From NCBI GenBank assembly GCA_046593355.1, contig JBKJNY010000242.1, forward strand, positions 62,001-126,000: a stretch of 64,000 bases of DNA, written 5' to 3'. The notes beneath the pieces were generated by a model, which saw only the letters and a list, made by a program, of their open reading frames with translations, had not been told where the DNA came from and did no database searches. Positions 35,020 through 42,875 of this stretch are shown piece after piece (position 1 is the first letter of the stretch; every line of letters starts with the position of its first letter). A program made the translations under genes and the position numbers. The DNA is from SXOA01 sp046593355. Its GTDB lineage: Bacteria > Planctomycetota > Planctomycetia > Pirellulales > Pirellulaceae.

Positions 35020-35391
35020 TCACGGCAGCGCGACGATTTCAACCGGGCCCCCTTTGACAATGTTGATGCGCAGCGAATGCCGGTGCAGTAAATTCATGCC
35101 GACCAAGGGCTGCGCGTCGGCTGCCTGGACTTCGATGGGCCGCGGCTGCCCGTCCCAGACCACTGTGGCTGAATACACGTCGAACAGGTCTGTGCTTCCG
35201 TCCGCAAGGATTCCTTGCTCGCGACCGAGCCATGTTAACCCAAGCGAAGCAATCACCGCGGTCGGCAGGGTCAGATCGCCGCTGAACCCAGTGTCAATCA
35301 CCCCCTCCACGGTGCGCTGCTGCCGATGCGGCCCGACGACTGGCAACCGAATCACAGCCTCAATATCGGCGTTTACACTTCCGGTAATCAT
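35020..35391 (-). CDS. clan AA (retropepsin-like) aspartic protease
   Basis: 123 residues from ATG 35391. GVIDTGFSGDLTLP carries the catalytic Asp in the DTG motif of retroviral-type pepsins; VGMNLLHRHSLRINIV resembles the flap and dimer strand region. Such proteins act as dimers. ATGA overlap with the gene upstream. In bacteria these short clan AA proteases occur with small partner genes; substrates are unknown. Confidence 0.87.
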   Translation of the reverse strand: MITGSVNADIEAVIRLPVVGPHRQQRTVEGVIDTGFSGDLTLPTAVIASLGLTWLGREQGILADGSTDLFDVYSATVVWDGQPRPIEVQAADAQPLVGMNLLHRHSLRINIVKGGPVEIVALP

Positions 35392-35663
35392 CAGGTCCCC
35401 AGCCGCCTGCCGAGGCCAAAACGATGGACTCCCTGATGGCCAATCCGCACGAACCAGATCTGCGCATCGGGACAGCGCGCCAGCAGACGCTCCGCGGCCT
35501 CCAGCGTCTGATCGGCGATCTCGAATTCACCGGTTTCCACGTCGATGGCAACGATCCGGCCCTGGTTGCCGGATTCCACCTGGGGACGGATTCGTTGCTC
35601 ATAGATTTCCGTTCCCAGGCGAGCGTGTTCTTCTTGGGTGAAACGCGGTTGGCGGACGGTCAT
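35391..35663 (-). CDS. small partner protein of the retropepsin-like protease
   Basis: 90 residues from ATG 35663 with AAGGAG upstream. RFTQEEHARLGTEIYEQRIRPQVESGNQGRIVAIDVETGEFEIADQTLEAAERL: a compact alpha/beta protein, no named family that I recognise. Translationally coupled to the protease (ATGA). The arrangement recalls an antitoxin-toxin order, but no function is established. Confidence 0.82.
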   Translation of the reverse strand: MTVRQPRFTQEEHARLGTEIYEQRIRPQVESGNQGRIVAIDVETGEFEIADQTLEAAERLLARCPDAQIWFVRIGHQGVHRFGLGRRLGT

Positions 35664-35758
35664 GGCAAGTCTCCTTGGGGGGCTGCGACTTGATTGCATT
35701 GTACGCCGAGACCGCTGGACTGTCACGACAAACCCTCTGCATCCAGGATGGCCGCGCT

Positions 35759-35808
35759 GGCTAGTGCAAAATCAGTTCACCGACCGACGCGAGGTCGGTG
35801 GGGTCTGA
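35759..35808. repeat. repeat R3, copy 2 of a perfect 50-bp direct repeat
   Basis: Identical to 34895-34944, 864 bases apart. The sequences immediately outside the two copies differ, so the repeat has sharp edges. Confidence 0.92.
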
Positions 35809-35813
35809 TAATC

Positions 35814-36095
35814 GGGGTCGGGAGTCTTTGGCGCGTCTGACCGTACCATTCCGAAACGCTTGGACGCCAAAGACTCTAGGGCCCCCTCGCGTAGCTACTC
35901 CCTGCGGCCGGCATTTCCAAGGCCGAGGGCCTGCGGGTCGGTGCCGATCGATGAAAGACGTGACCGGCTTACGCAAAGCGGGGTCTTTCTGGACATGGAT
36001 GGCTCAACCGGATGGCGACGTCAGGGGGACGGGAGTCTTTGGCGGCGGTGATTGTACCCAATGGAAAACAACTAGCGCCAATGACTCCCGACCCC
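35814..36095. repeat. two related intergenic palindromes
   Basis: Palindrome one (35814-35886): GGGGTCGGGAGTCTTTGGCG against CGCCAAAGACTCTAGGGCCCC. Palindrome two (36024-36095): GGGAGTCTTTGGCGGCG against GCGCCAATGACTCCCGACCCC. They share the GGGAGTCTTTGGCG word. Together with R3 copy 2 they fill almost the whole gap between 35664 and 36254, in which I see no gene. Confidence 0.75.
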
Positions 36096-36254
36096 GGCTT
36101 CAAGAAATCTTCATAATTCTTGCCTCCCGGCACTTCCAGGCACTTGACAGTGCCAACTGAACACGTGTATCATTCTGAAGTTAAGTCGTCAGTAACTACG
36201 TCCATGTATCTTAGGAGAACTTCCATTACTAGGTGCGAACAGAAGAAGAATGAG

Positions 36255-36869
36255 ATGATGCCGGCAGCGGCGGGGGAGTTGGCGGCGCAGGGGGGTGTTG
36301 CGAAAATGGAGGGGGGAGAGCTCGGTTCCTCGCCGGTTTTTCCCCTGTCCCATGCGAGGGAGTCGAGCGAATTTCGCAACGACCTGGCGAAAAGTGGCGA
36401 GGGCGAAGCAGACGATTCGCAACCGCTCGACCAGCTTCCTCGGGCGGTGCTGACGACTCGGCGGGGGCGGCCGGCCGCTCTCACGCCGCAGCTCCAGGAG
36501 CAGCTCTGCTTGCTCCTCTCGGTCGGGCTGACCCGGAGGCAGGCCGCGGCCCATCTGGGGGTTGACCACACCACCCTCAGCCATACCGCCGCCCGCGACG
36601 CTGAATTTGCGGCAGACCTGAAACGGGCCGAGGAGATCGCCAGCGGGCGGCCGCTCCTGGCCATTTTCGAGGCCAGCCGGAAGAATTGGCGGGCCGCGGT
36701 CTGGCTGGTGGAGCATCGGCGGCTGCATCCCCCGGCACTGACGCCGGAAGAGAAGGAAGAGAAACACCGAGAATCGGTGGAAGACGCGCGGCGCACGGGC
36801 GAGATCGCTCTCGCGGCGAGCGACGCGGCCTGGGGGCGCGATTCATCCTCCGGGAAGAAAAGGAAGTAG
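36255..36869 (+). CDS. helix-turn-helix protein coupled to DUF1501
   Basis: About 204 residues from ATG 36255; ATG 36204 is possible but lacks a ribosome-binding site. An acidic N-terminal tail precedes RRGRPAALTPQLQEQLCLLLSVGLTRRQAAAHLGVDHTTL, a clear HTH, then a helical RAEEIASGRPLLAIFEASRKNWRAAVWLVEHR segment resembling phage terminase small-subunit-type or Helix-turn-helix DNA binders. The DUF1501 gene begins one base after its stop, so they are coupled. Confidence 0.72.
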   Translation: MMPAAAGELAAQGGVAKMEGGELGSSPVFPLSHARESSEFRNDLAKSGEGEADDSQPLDQLPRAVLTTRRGRPAALTPQLQEQLCLLLSVGLTRRQAAAHLGVDHTTLSHTAARDAEFAADLKRAEEIASGRPLLAIFEASRKNWRAAVWLVEHRRLHPPALTPEEKEEKHRESVEDARRTGEIALAASDAAWGRDSSSGKKRK

Positions 36870-36870
36870 A

Positions 36871-38343
36871 ATGAGAATGATGAACCCACTCCTCGAACGA
36901 TCTCTGCTCGTCAACCGCCGCGAGTTCTTCGGCCGCTCGGCCTGCGGCATTGGCTCGGCGGCGCTGGCGTCGCTGTTGACGAAGGATGGACTGGGCGCGG
37001 ATTCCACGGCATCCCGCATCGGCGGCTTGGACGGCGTGCCGCATTTCGCCCCCAAGGCTAAGCGGGTGATCTATCTGTTTCAAAACGGCGCGCCGACGCA
37101 TTGCGATTTGTTCGATTACAAGCCGAAGCTCAAGGAGTTGCATGGCCAGCCGGTGCCGGAGGCGGCTGTGGCGGGGAAGCGGTTTAGCACGATGACCGGC
37201 TCGCCGACGGGAAAGCTGATGCTCGCGCCGGTGGAGCCGTTTGCCCAGCATGGACAGAGCGGGGCGTGGGTCAGCAATTTCCTGCCGCACACGGCGAAGA
37301 TTGCGGATGAGCTGTGCTTTGTGAAGAGCATGCACACGGAGGCGGTGAACCACGCGCCGGGGATTTCGTTCTTCCTGTCGGGGGCGGAGCTGCCGGGGCG
37401 GCCGACGCTGGGGGCCTGGCTGAGCTATGGCCTGGGGAGCGACACCGAGAGCCTGCCGTCGTTCGTGGTGATGACCTCCGTCAGCAAGGGGACCACCTGC
37501 GGCCAGATTTTTTACGACTTCTACTGGGGGAGCGGCTTTCTGCCGTCGAAGTATCAGGGGGTCAAGTTCCGCGGCGGGAGCGAGCCGGTGCTGTACCTGG
37601 ATAACCCTGACGGCCTGAGCCGGCAGACGCGGCGGACGCAGCTCGACGCGATTGCGAAACTCAACGAGCTGAAGCAGCAGGAATTCGCCGACCCGGAGAT
37701 TGCCACCCGCATCGCCCAGTACGAAATGGCGTACCGGATGCAGACCAGCGTCCCCGAGCTGGCCGATTTTTCGGACGAATCCGCCGCCACGCTGGAGATG
37801 TATGGGCCAAGCGTGAAGGAGCCGGGCACGTTCGCCTACAACTGCCTGATGGCCCGCCGCCTGGCGGAGCGCGGGGTCCGCTTTGTGCAGGTCATGCACG
37901 CCGGCTGGGACCAGCACGGCAGCCTGACCACCGAGCTCTACACCCAGTGCAAAGACACCGACCAGCCGTCGGCGGCCTTGGTGAAAGACTTGAAGCAGCG
38001 CGGCTTGCTCGATGACACGCTCGTCATCTGGGGAGGGGAATTCGGCCGTACGCCGTTCTTGCAAGGGAACCTCAATGATCGCCCCAAGTGGGGCCGCGAC
38101 CATCATCCCTACGCTTTCACCGTCTGGATGGCCGGCGGCGGCATCAAGCCCGGCATCAGCTACGGCGAATCCGATGAGCTGGCCATGTCCGCGGTGAAAG
38201 ACCCCGTCCATGTCCACGACTTCCAGGCCACGCTCCTGCACCTGCTCGGCATCGACCATGAGAAGCTCACGTACAAGTTCCAGGGCCGGTATTTCCGGCT
38301 GACGGACGTGCATGGGAAGGTGGTGAAGGGGATCTTGGCGTAA
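36871..38343 (+). CDS. DUF1501 Tat-exported protein
   Basis: 490 residues, AAGGA seven bases before the ATG. Twin-arginine signal NRREFFGRSACGIGSAALA. Alkaline-phosphatase-like core: FQNGAPTHCDLFDYKPKL, VKSMHTEAVNHAPG, and the C-terminal VIWGGEFGRTPF and GRDHHPYAFTVWMAGGGIKPG. Usually partnered with DUF1549/DUF1553 proteins in planctomycetes; the enzyme activity is not established. Separated here from its partner at 29877. Confidence 0.94.
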   Translation: MRMMNPLLERSLLVNRREFFGRSACGIGSAALASLLTKDGLGADSTASRIGGLDGVPHFAPKAKRVIYLFQNGAPTHCDLFDYKPKLKELHGQPVPEAAVAGKRFSTMTGSPTGKLMLAPVEPFAQHGQSGAWVSNFLPHTAKIADELCFVKSMHTEAVNHAPGISFFLSGAELPGRPTLGAWLSYGLGSDTESLPSFVVMTSVSKGTTCGQIFYDFYWGSGFLPSKYQGVKFRGGSEPVLYLDNPDGLSRQTRRTQLDAIAKLNELKQQEFADPEIATRIAQYEMAYRMQTSVPELADFSDESAATLEMYGPSVKEPGTFAYNCLMARRLAERGVRFVQVMHAGWDQHGSLTTELYTQCKDTDQPSAALVKDLKQRGLLDDTLVIWGGEFGRTPFLQGNLNDRPKWGRDHHPYAFTVWMAGGGIKPGISYGESDELAMSAVKDPVHVHDFQATLLHLLGIDHEKLTYKFQGRYFRLTDVHGKVVKGILA

Positions 38344-38435
38344 CGGTTATGGTCGATCGGGCGGCGTCTGACGAGCCGAATCCAACATTCGCAAGGCAGT
38401 GATCGCCAGTCCGCAGATGATGGCCAGGGCGTCCG

Positions 38436-38855
38436 TCACGGTTCTTGCAGCAAGAGCGCTGCAAAACCGGCCTGTTGGAAGTGTTCGTCCGCCGTCAAAG
38501 CGCAATCGATGTTTCGGTCTTGCATGACGACGAACGAAATGCAGTCGGTCAGACTCCACTCCTTGTCCATCCGATTCCGATACAGTTCCCAGCCTCGATT
38601 CCACAAATCAGCCGAGATCGGCACCACTTCGACATCATCTCTCGCTTGTAGATGGTCAACGAGCTTTACAGCATGAAGCCGCCACGCACTGCGCGAGAGC
38701 ATGTTCGCCGTTTCGAGGAGGACGGGGGTCGTGGTAATGATCTTGCCGCCGATTTGGAGCGCCCAGCGACTTGCTCGCGCGTGATATTGGTCTTGCTTAA
38801 TGATGAGCGCGGCCCAGAACACGGTATCCGCCAGCACATTCCCGAATTGCGTCAT
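38436..38855 (-). CDS. PIN-domain toxin, third locus
   Basis: 139 residues. D10 in VLADTVFWAAL, E in VLLETANML, D in SLTDCISFVVMQ, and ALTADEHFQQAGF at the end: the four-acid PIN layout of the VapC group. Overlaps its antitoxin by ATGA. Not closely similar to the duplicated PIN toxins at 18858 and 19649. Confidence 0.9.
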   Translation of the reverse strand: MTQFGNVLADTVFWAALIIKQDQYHARASRWALQIGGKIITTTPVLLETANMLSRSAWRLHAVKLVDHLQARDDVEVVPISADLWNRGWELYRNRMDKEWSLTDCISFVVMQDRNIDCALTADEHFQQAGFAALLLQEP

Positions 38856-39070
38856 CGCTTCGGGCTTCCGTACAAGTAGTGATCGTGCTGCGCGGCCAGG
38901 TCAGCCGGCGCTCCCGGCAGATCGGCGGCAAGATCTAAGAGATCAGCGAAGCGGGGCGGGTTTCCACTCGCAACTTCGCACGAAATGCGCAGCGGCTGAC
39001 CAATGGGTAGCTCGACGGGTTCATCGGGGACAATGAACTTGCCGTCAAAGTGGGCGGTGATGGTGGTCAT
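38852..39070 (-). CDS. VapB/AF2212-type antitoxin
   Basis: 72 residues. TITAHFDGKFIVPDEPVELPIGQPLRI is the swapped-hairpin DNA-binding fold of AF2212/MazE-like antitoxins; the tail LPGAPADLAAQHDHYLYGSPKR is the toxin-binding part. ATGA overlap with the PIN gene. Confidence 0.87.
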   Translation of the reverse strand: MTTITAHFDGKFIVPDEPVELPIGQPLRISCEVASGNPPRFADLLDLAADLPGAPADLAAQHDHYLYGSPKR

Positions 39071-39135
39071 TGGGGAATCCTAAGAACGGCTCTAACTATA
39101 ATCCTATCTCGATTGCTCGCTTCCTACAACATTGA

Positions 39136-39162
39136 GTGGGGTAGGCTTCCAGCCTGCCCAGA
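39136..39162. repeat. 27-bp inverted repeat R4, left copy
   Basis: GTGGGGTAGGCTTCCAGCCT followed by GCCCAGA; exact reverse complement of 39604-39630. It ends at the base just before the stop codon of the DUF6228 gene (39163). A variant is at 52994-53019. Confidence 0.9.
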
Positions 39163-39576
39163 TTAGATATTGCCAGGCTCGCCAAAGAAGATTGCCGCGC
39201 GTTTCGCAAGCTCCTCGAGTTGGCCCGCGTCCGCCATAACGGTGGCTATGACGCGAAAATTGTCAGGCATTGGTCCGGACCGCAAATCAGCTCGAATAGA
39301 GACGTGGCCGAGCCCGTCGTGGCTGCATCGCAGGGTCAACTCACCTTCCAAAGAGGACCATTCGAGCTCGCCTTGCCATCCACCCCATTGCCGGGCCATG
39401 TTTGCAAACAATTGAGCCGGGTGTGATGGGCAGTAGTCCCACACGCGGCCTTGAGCGGTCAAATCCGGTTGCGAAATTCGGAGCGAAAAATACTCGATAG
39501 GCTTAGACCTATCTGTGGGAATTCGTTCAAAGAAAACAAGCTCATCGCCGGCATAGGAGATTACGAATTCGTCCAT
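39163..39576 (-). CDS. DUF6228-like protein
   Basis: 137 residues from ATG 39576. FSLRISQPDLTAQGRVWDYCPSHPAQLFANMARQWGGWQGELEWSSLEGELTLRCSHDGLGHV fits my recollection of DUF6228, small proteins often found as polyimmunity-like or orphan genes. Function unknown. The gene lies between perfect 27-bp inverted repeats. It precedes no obvious partner and is downstream of lepA on the same strand. Confidence 0.8.
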   Translation of the reverse strand: MDEFVISYAGDELVFFERIPTDRSKPIEYFSLRISQPDLTAQGRVWDYCPSHPAQLFANMARQWGGWQGELEWSSLEGELTLRCSHDGLGHVSIRADLRSGPMPDNFRVIATVMADAGQLEELAKRAAIFFGEPGNI

Positions 39577-39603
39577 CGTAGCGGCTCTCGGCAAGGTGCA
39601 ATT

Positions 39604-39630
39604 TCTGGGCAGGCTGGAAGCCTACCCCAC
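39604..39630. repeat. 27-bp inverted repeat R4, right copy
   Basis: TCTGGGCAGGCTGGAAGCCT followed by ACCCCAC. Together with the left copy it bounds a 495-bp block holding one gene. The lepA stop is four bases further on (39634). Confidence 0.9.
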
Positions 39631-39633
39631 GGC

Positions 39634-41439
39634 TCACTTATCCTCCCCCGTCTCCAGCACCGCCATGAAGGCTTTTTGCGGGATGTCGACCTGGCCAATG
39701 GATTTCATCCGTTTTTTACCTTCCTTCTGCTTGGCCCACAGCTTCCGTTTGCGGGTGATGTCGCCGCCGTAGCATTTGGCGGTGACGTTTTTTCGCATTG
39801 CGGGCTTGGTCTCGCGGGCGATGATGCGGCTGCCGATGGCGGCTTGGATGGCGACCTCGAACATGTGGCGGGCAATCTCTTCCTTGAGCTTCTTGCAGAC
39901 GGCCCGGCCGCGGCGGTCGGCGTCGGCCCGGTGGCAGATGATGGCCAGGGCGTCCACCCGGTTGGCGTTGACCATGATGTCCATGCGGACCAGGTCGGCC
40001 GGTTGATAGCCGATCAGCTCGTAGTCCATCGTCCCGTAGCCGCGGGTGGCGGATTTGAGCTTGTCGTGCAGGTCGTAAATGACTTCGGCCAGGGCGATGT
40101 CGTAGACCAGCATCGTCCGCGTGGGAGAGAGATACTCCTGCCGCACCAGCGTGCCACGGCGGTCCTGGCAGAGCTTCATCACCTGGCCGATGTATTCGCT
40201 CGGCTGAATGACGTTCACGCGGACAATCGGCTGGCGGAATTCTTCAATCTGGCCGCTATCCGGCACGTCCTGCGGCTTATGGACCTGCACCACTTCGCCG
40301 CCTCGAAGCACGATTTCATACGTCACGTTCGGCGCGGTCTGCACCAGGTCAACATCCGCTTCCCCCTCCAGCCGCTGCTGGATGATTTCCATGTGCAACA
40401 AACCGAGGAACCCGCAGCGAAAGCCGAAGCCGAGGGCATCGCTCGTTTCCGCCTCGAACTCAAAGCTGGGGTCGTTGATGGAAAGCTTTTCCAGGGCGTC
40501 GCGCAGCTCGGTAAAGTCCTGACCATCGGACGGGTAGAGGCCGCAATAGACCATCCGCTTAGGCTCTTTATAGCCGGGAAGCTGAGCCGCCCCTTTGTCG
40601 CCGGGGATAGTGATGGTATCGCCGATGTGGATCATGCTCAGCGACTTAATGTTGCAGATCAGGTAGCCCACCTGTCCGGCTTGCAGGGTGTCGCACGGCG
40701 TTTGCTTGGGGGTGAACTGCCCCAGCTCCACCACTTCATGCGTGGAATTGTTGCTGATGAAGCGGACTTTCGTGCCGCGTTTCACCGTGCCGTTCATCAT
40801 GCGGACGTAGGTGATCGCCCCGCGGTAATCGTCGTAATGGGAGTCAAATACCATCGCCTGCAAGACCCCTTCGGGATCTCCCTTCGGCGGCGGAACGCGG
40901 TCGATGATCGCGCTGAGCAGTTCCTTGATGCCGATGCCGGCTTTGGCGGAGACGAGCAGCACCTCCTTCTGATCAATCGCCAGCGTGTGCTCGATTTCGA
41001 CGAGCACTTCGTCAACGCGGGCGTTGGAGAGATCGATCTTGTTGATGATGGGTACGATATGCAGCCCGCCGTTCATGGCGGCAAAGCCGTTGGCCAGCGT
41101 CTGAGCCTCCACGCCCTGGGCCGCATCGACGACCAGGATGGCTCCCTCGCAGCAGGCCAGCGAGCGGCTGACTTCGTAGTGAAAATCGACGTGGCCGGGG
41201 GTATCAATTAGGTTCAGCTCGTACTCTTGCCCATCGCGGGTATATTTCATCGCCACCGCGCGAGCTTTGATCGTGATCCCCCGCTGCCGCTCCAGGGCCA
41301 TATCGTCGAGCAACTGCGCCTGCATCTCCCGGATAGCCACCGTGCCGGTAGCTTCCAGCAGCCGGTCGGCCAGAGTGCTCTTGCCGTGGTCGATATGGGC
41401 CACGATGCAGAAGTTGCGGATGTGAGAAGTAGCGGGCAT
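39634..41439 (-). CDS. lepA: elongation factor 4 (back-translocating GTPase LepA)
   Basis: 601 residues from ATG 41439; a TTG at 41445 is less likely. G1 AHIDHGKST, G2 RGITIKA, G3 DTPGHVDF, G4 NKID, and the C-terminal LepA-specific domain ending with KEGKKRMKSIGQVDIPQKAF. Ribosomal GTPase promoting back-translocation and ribosome biogenesis under stress. The opposite-strand 586-codon frame is its antisense shadow. Confidence 0.97.
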   Translation of the reverse strand: MPATSHIRNFCIVAHIDHGKSTLADRLLEATGTVAIREMQAQLLDDMALERQRGITIKARAVAMKYTRDGQEYELNLIDTPGHVDFHYEVSRSLACCEGAILVVDAAQGVEAQTLANGFAAMNGGLHIVPIINKIDLSNARVDEVLVEIEHTLAIDQKEVLLVSAKAGIGIKELLSAIIDRVPPPKGDPEGVLQAMVFDSHYDDYRGAITYVRMMNGTVKRGTKVRFISNNSTHEVVELGQFTPKQTPCDTLQAGQVGYLICNIKSLSMIHIGDTITIPGDKGAAQLPGYKEPKRMVYCGLYPSDGQDFTELRDALEKLSINDPSFEFEAETSDALGFGFRCGFLGLLHMEIIQQRLEGEADVDLVQTAPNVTYEIVLRGGEVVQVHKPQDVPDSGQIEEFRQPIVRVNVIQPSEYIGQVMKLCQDRRGTLVRQEYLSPTRTMLVYDIALAEVIYDLHDKLKSATRGYGTMDYELIGYQPADLVRMDIMVNANRVDALAIICHRADADRRGRAVCKKLKEEIARHMFEVAIQAAIGSRIIARETKPAMRKNVTAKCYGGDITRKRKLWAKQKEGKKRMKSIGQVDIPQKAFMAVLETGEDK

Positions 41440-41455
41440 TTTCAAGAGTCAGGGG

Positions 41456-41917
41456 TCAGGAGTCAGGATTTGTTGATTTCGCCAGTTGCGGATGATTTTC
41501 GGCAAGCCAAGCTTCCACGAGCTGCTGGAATTCGCGGGCCTTCTTCAACAGTTCTTGCGATTCGGTGTGGCTGGCGACCTCCGCCACGTCGTAGTCCAGT
41601 TGATTGCGCTTGCGGCGGCAGGCGTCAAAGTAAGTGGCATAGGGGATCGCCTTGGCACCCACCGCGATTTCGACAGCTTGAAACGTGGTTTGATGATGGC
41701 CTTGTCCAATCACTCGATGACCAGTTGCGGCGATCACCATCTTCGACAGTTGCAGCACGGCGTTATAAGCGGTGGCGAACGCCCGGTCATCGGACAGGCC
41801 GGGGAGCGCGGCGTCCTTCAGATCACGTTCCACGACCGACCGCAGATCATTCTGCTCCGACTTGCTCGTGGCATGCCGTTGCACTCGACCGGTCTGCAGT
41901 AAGTCTCGCCAGGTCAT
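41456..41917 (-). CDS. HEPN-domain protein (toxin of MNT/HEPN pair)
   Basis: 153 residues. HEPN helical bundle: DDRAFATAYNAVLQLSKMVIAATGHRV and the RRKRNQLDYDVA motif in the position of the RX4-6H/Y active site. It begins inside the 3' end of the wHTH-MNT gene (71-base overlap), so the two are coupled. HEPN toxins of this type are RNases or are adenylylated by the MNT partner. Its last codons come from a tandem AGTCAGG word repeat (41446-41467). Confidence 0.85.
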   Translation of the reverse strand: MTWRDLLQTGRVQRHATSKSEQNDLRSVVERDLKDAALPGLSDDRAFATAYNAVLQLSKMVIAATGHRVIGQGHHQTTFQAVEIAVGAKAIPYATYFDACRRKRNQLDYDVAEVASHTESQELLKKAREFQQLVEAWLAENHPQLAKSTNPDS

Positions 41918-42497
41918 GTTCGTTTCCGATCAGAAAGATTTTTTCGCGCTGCAGGACCGTGGACAGAAAATGGTTTCGGGCCGCGACCTTCGTCGCAAGC
42001 TCGGGGACCGTGTAGACGGAAGCGTTGATGGCGCGGGAGAGTTGCCGCTCCGCAGTGCAGAGCGCCAAGGAGATGTCCGCCAGGCCCACGTCCCCGACGA
42101 TCAACAGATCGATATCGCTCGACGCATGCTCTTCGGACCGGGCAACCGAGCCATGAATGAAGGCGATGCAGATGCGATGGGCGACCCCCGCCAGGGCACT
42201 TTGCACGACCTCCGCCAGCCCCGCCGTTTTCGCCAGTAGCCCCACCAGTTCGGCGTACACGGGACAGTTTCGGTTTGCCCGAAAATAAACTCGGTTCCCT
42301 TCCTGGTGTCGGACCAGTATCTCTGCCGCGACCAGGGACTCGAGCTCTCGCTGTAAGCTGGAGGGGTTGCGACGACCCAAGTGGGCGGCCAAGTCGGACA
42401 GATACCACGAACGACCGGAATCCAGCAGCACCGTGGTCAAGATGGCTTGACGAGTCTTCGGCAATAGAGCGTCAATGATTGCTTTCCTACGCATCAT
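41847..42497 (-). CDS. winged-helix nucleotidyltransferase (MNT antitoxin)
   Basis: 216 residues from ATG 42497. N-terminal winged helix (about 14-75: TRQAILTTVLLDSGRSWYLSDLAAHL..LESLVAAEILVRHQEGNRVYF), C-terminal nucleotidyltransferase with GS (116-117) and D128/D130 in GSVARSEEHASSDIDL. Antitoxin of a HEPN/MNT pair, here fused to a DNA-binding domain. Two operator-like palindromes cover its start. Confidence 0.88.
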   Translation of the reverse strand: MMRRKAIIDALLPKTRQAILTTVLLDSGRSWYLSDLAAHLGRRNPSSLQRELESLVAAEILVRHQEGNRVYFRANRNCPVYAELVGLLAKTAGLAEVVQSALAGVAHRICIAFIHGSVARSEEHASSDIDLLIVGDVGLADISLALCTAERQLSRAINASVYTVPELATKVAARNHFLSTVLQREKIFLIGNEHDLARLTADRSSATACHEQVGAE

Positions 42498-42523
42498 GCG
42501 TAAGTCTATACGCGCCGTGCGTA
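42488..42523. promoter_or_regulatory. tandem operators TACGC-N5-GCGTA
   Basis: Two 15-bp perfect inverted repeats, TACGC-ATCAT-GCGTA (42488-42502) and TACGC-GCCGT-GCGTA (42509-42523), spaced exactly 21 bp, two helical turns. The first covers the start codon of the wHTH-MNT gene, the obvious candidate repressor. Autoregulation is inferred. Confidence 0.78.
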
Positions 42524-42547
42524 GGCGGCAAGGTGGTCGCGAGTAGG

Positions 42548-42874
42548 TCAAATAATGCCAAGTGGAGGGGACGGATTGGAAAACTCAAGGTTGCCCAACG
42601 ACTTTTTTTCTTCGCCCGGGACGAGGAGCACGATCATCGTCACTTGCGACCGGGCGTCCTCTGGCAATTCTTCTAGATGAGTCCAAATCAGATTATCGCG
42701 CTGAACTCGGTCGAGTCCCTTGAAGTCTGGATCGATGACTCGAATCCGAATCGAGCAACTGTTGTAGCGGTACACGTCGATTTTCGCGCGGGGATGCAGG
42801 GCACCGTAGCCTTTGAGCACTCCCTCGACACTCACAACATCGCGATCCGCGGTTGGTGTTCTTGCCTTAGCCAT
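42548..42874 (-). CDS. small protein paired with HEPN gene
   Basis: 108 residues. RIRVIDPDFKGLDRVQRDNLIWTHLEELPEDARSQVTMIVLLVPGE has the BolA/KH-like alternation of strand and helix, but I recognise no named family with confidence. One base separates it from the HEPN gene stop upstream, so the two are an operon. Possible antitoxin by position; the role is unproven. Confidence 0.75.
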   Translation of the reverse strand: MAKARTPTADRDVVSVEGVLKGYGALHPRAKIDVYRYNSCSIRIRVIDPDFKGLDRVQRDNLIWTHLEELPEDARSQVTMIVLLVPGEEKKSLGNLEFSNPSPPLGII

Positions 42875-42875
42875 T

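Noticed and set aside
36255..36869. Prophage remnant suggested by a terminase-small-subunit-like HTH protein
   Set aside because: No capsid, portal, integrase or other phage gene nearby; the gene is coupled to DUF1501 instead.
36577..38313. 578-codon open frame on the minus strand
   Set aside because: Antisense of the DUF1501 gene, whose Tat signal and conserved motifs are on the plus strand.
39451..41211. 586-codon open frame on the plus strand
   Set aside because: Antisense of lepA, which has all GTPase motifs on the minus strand.
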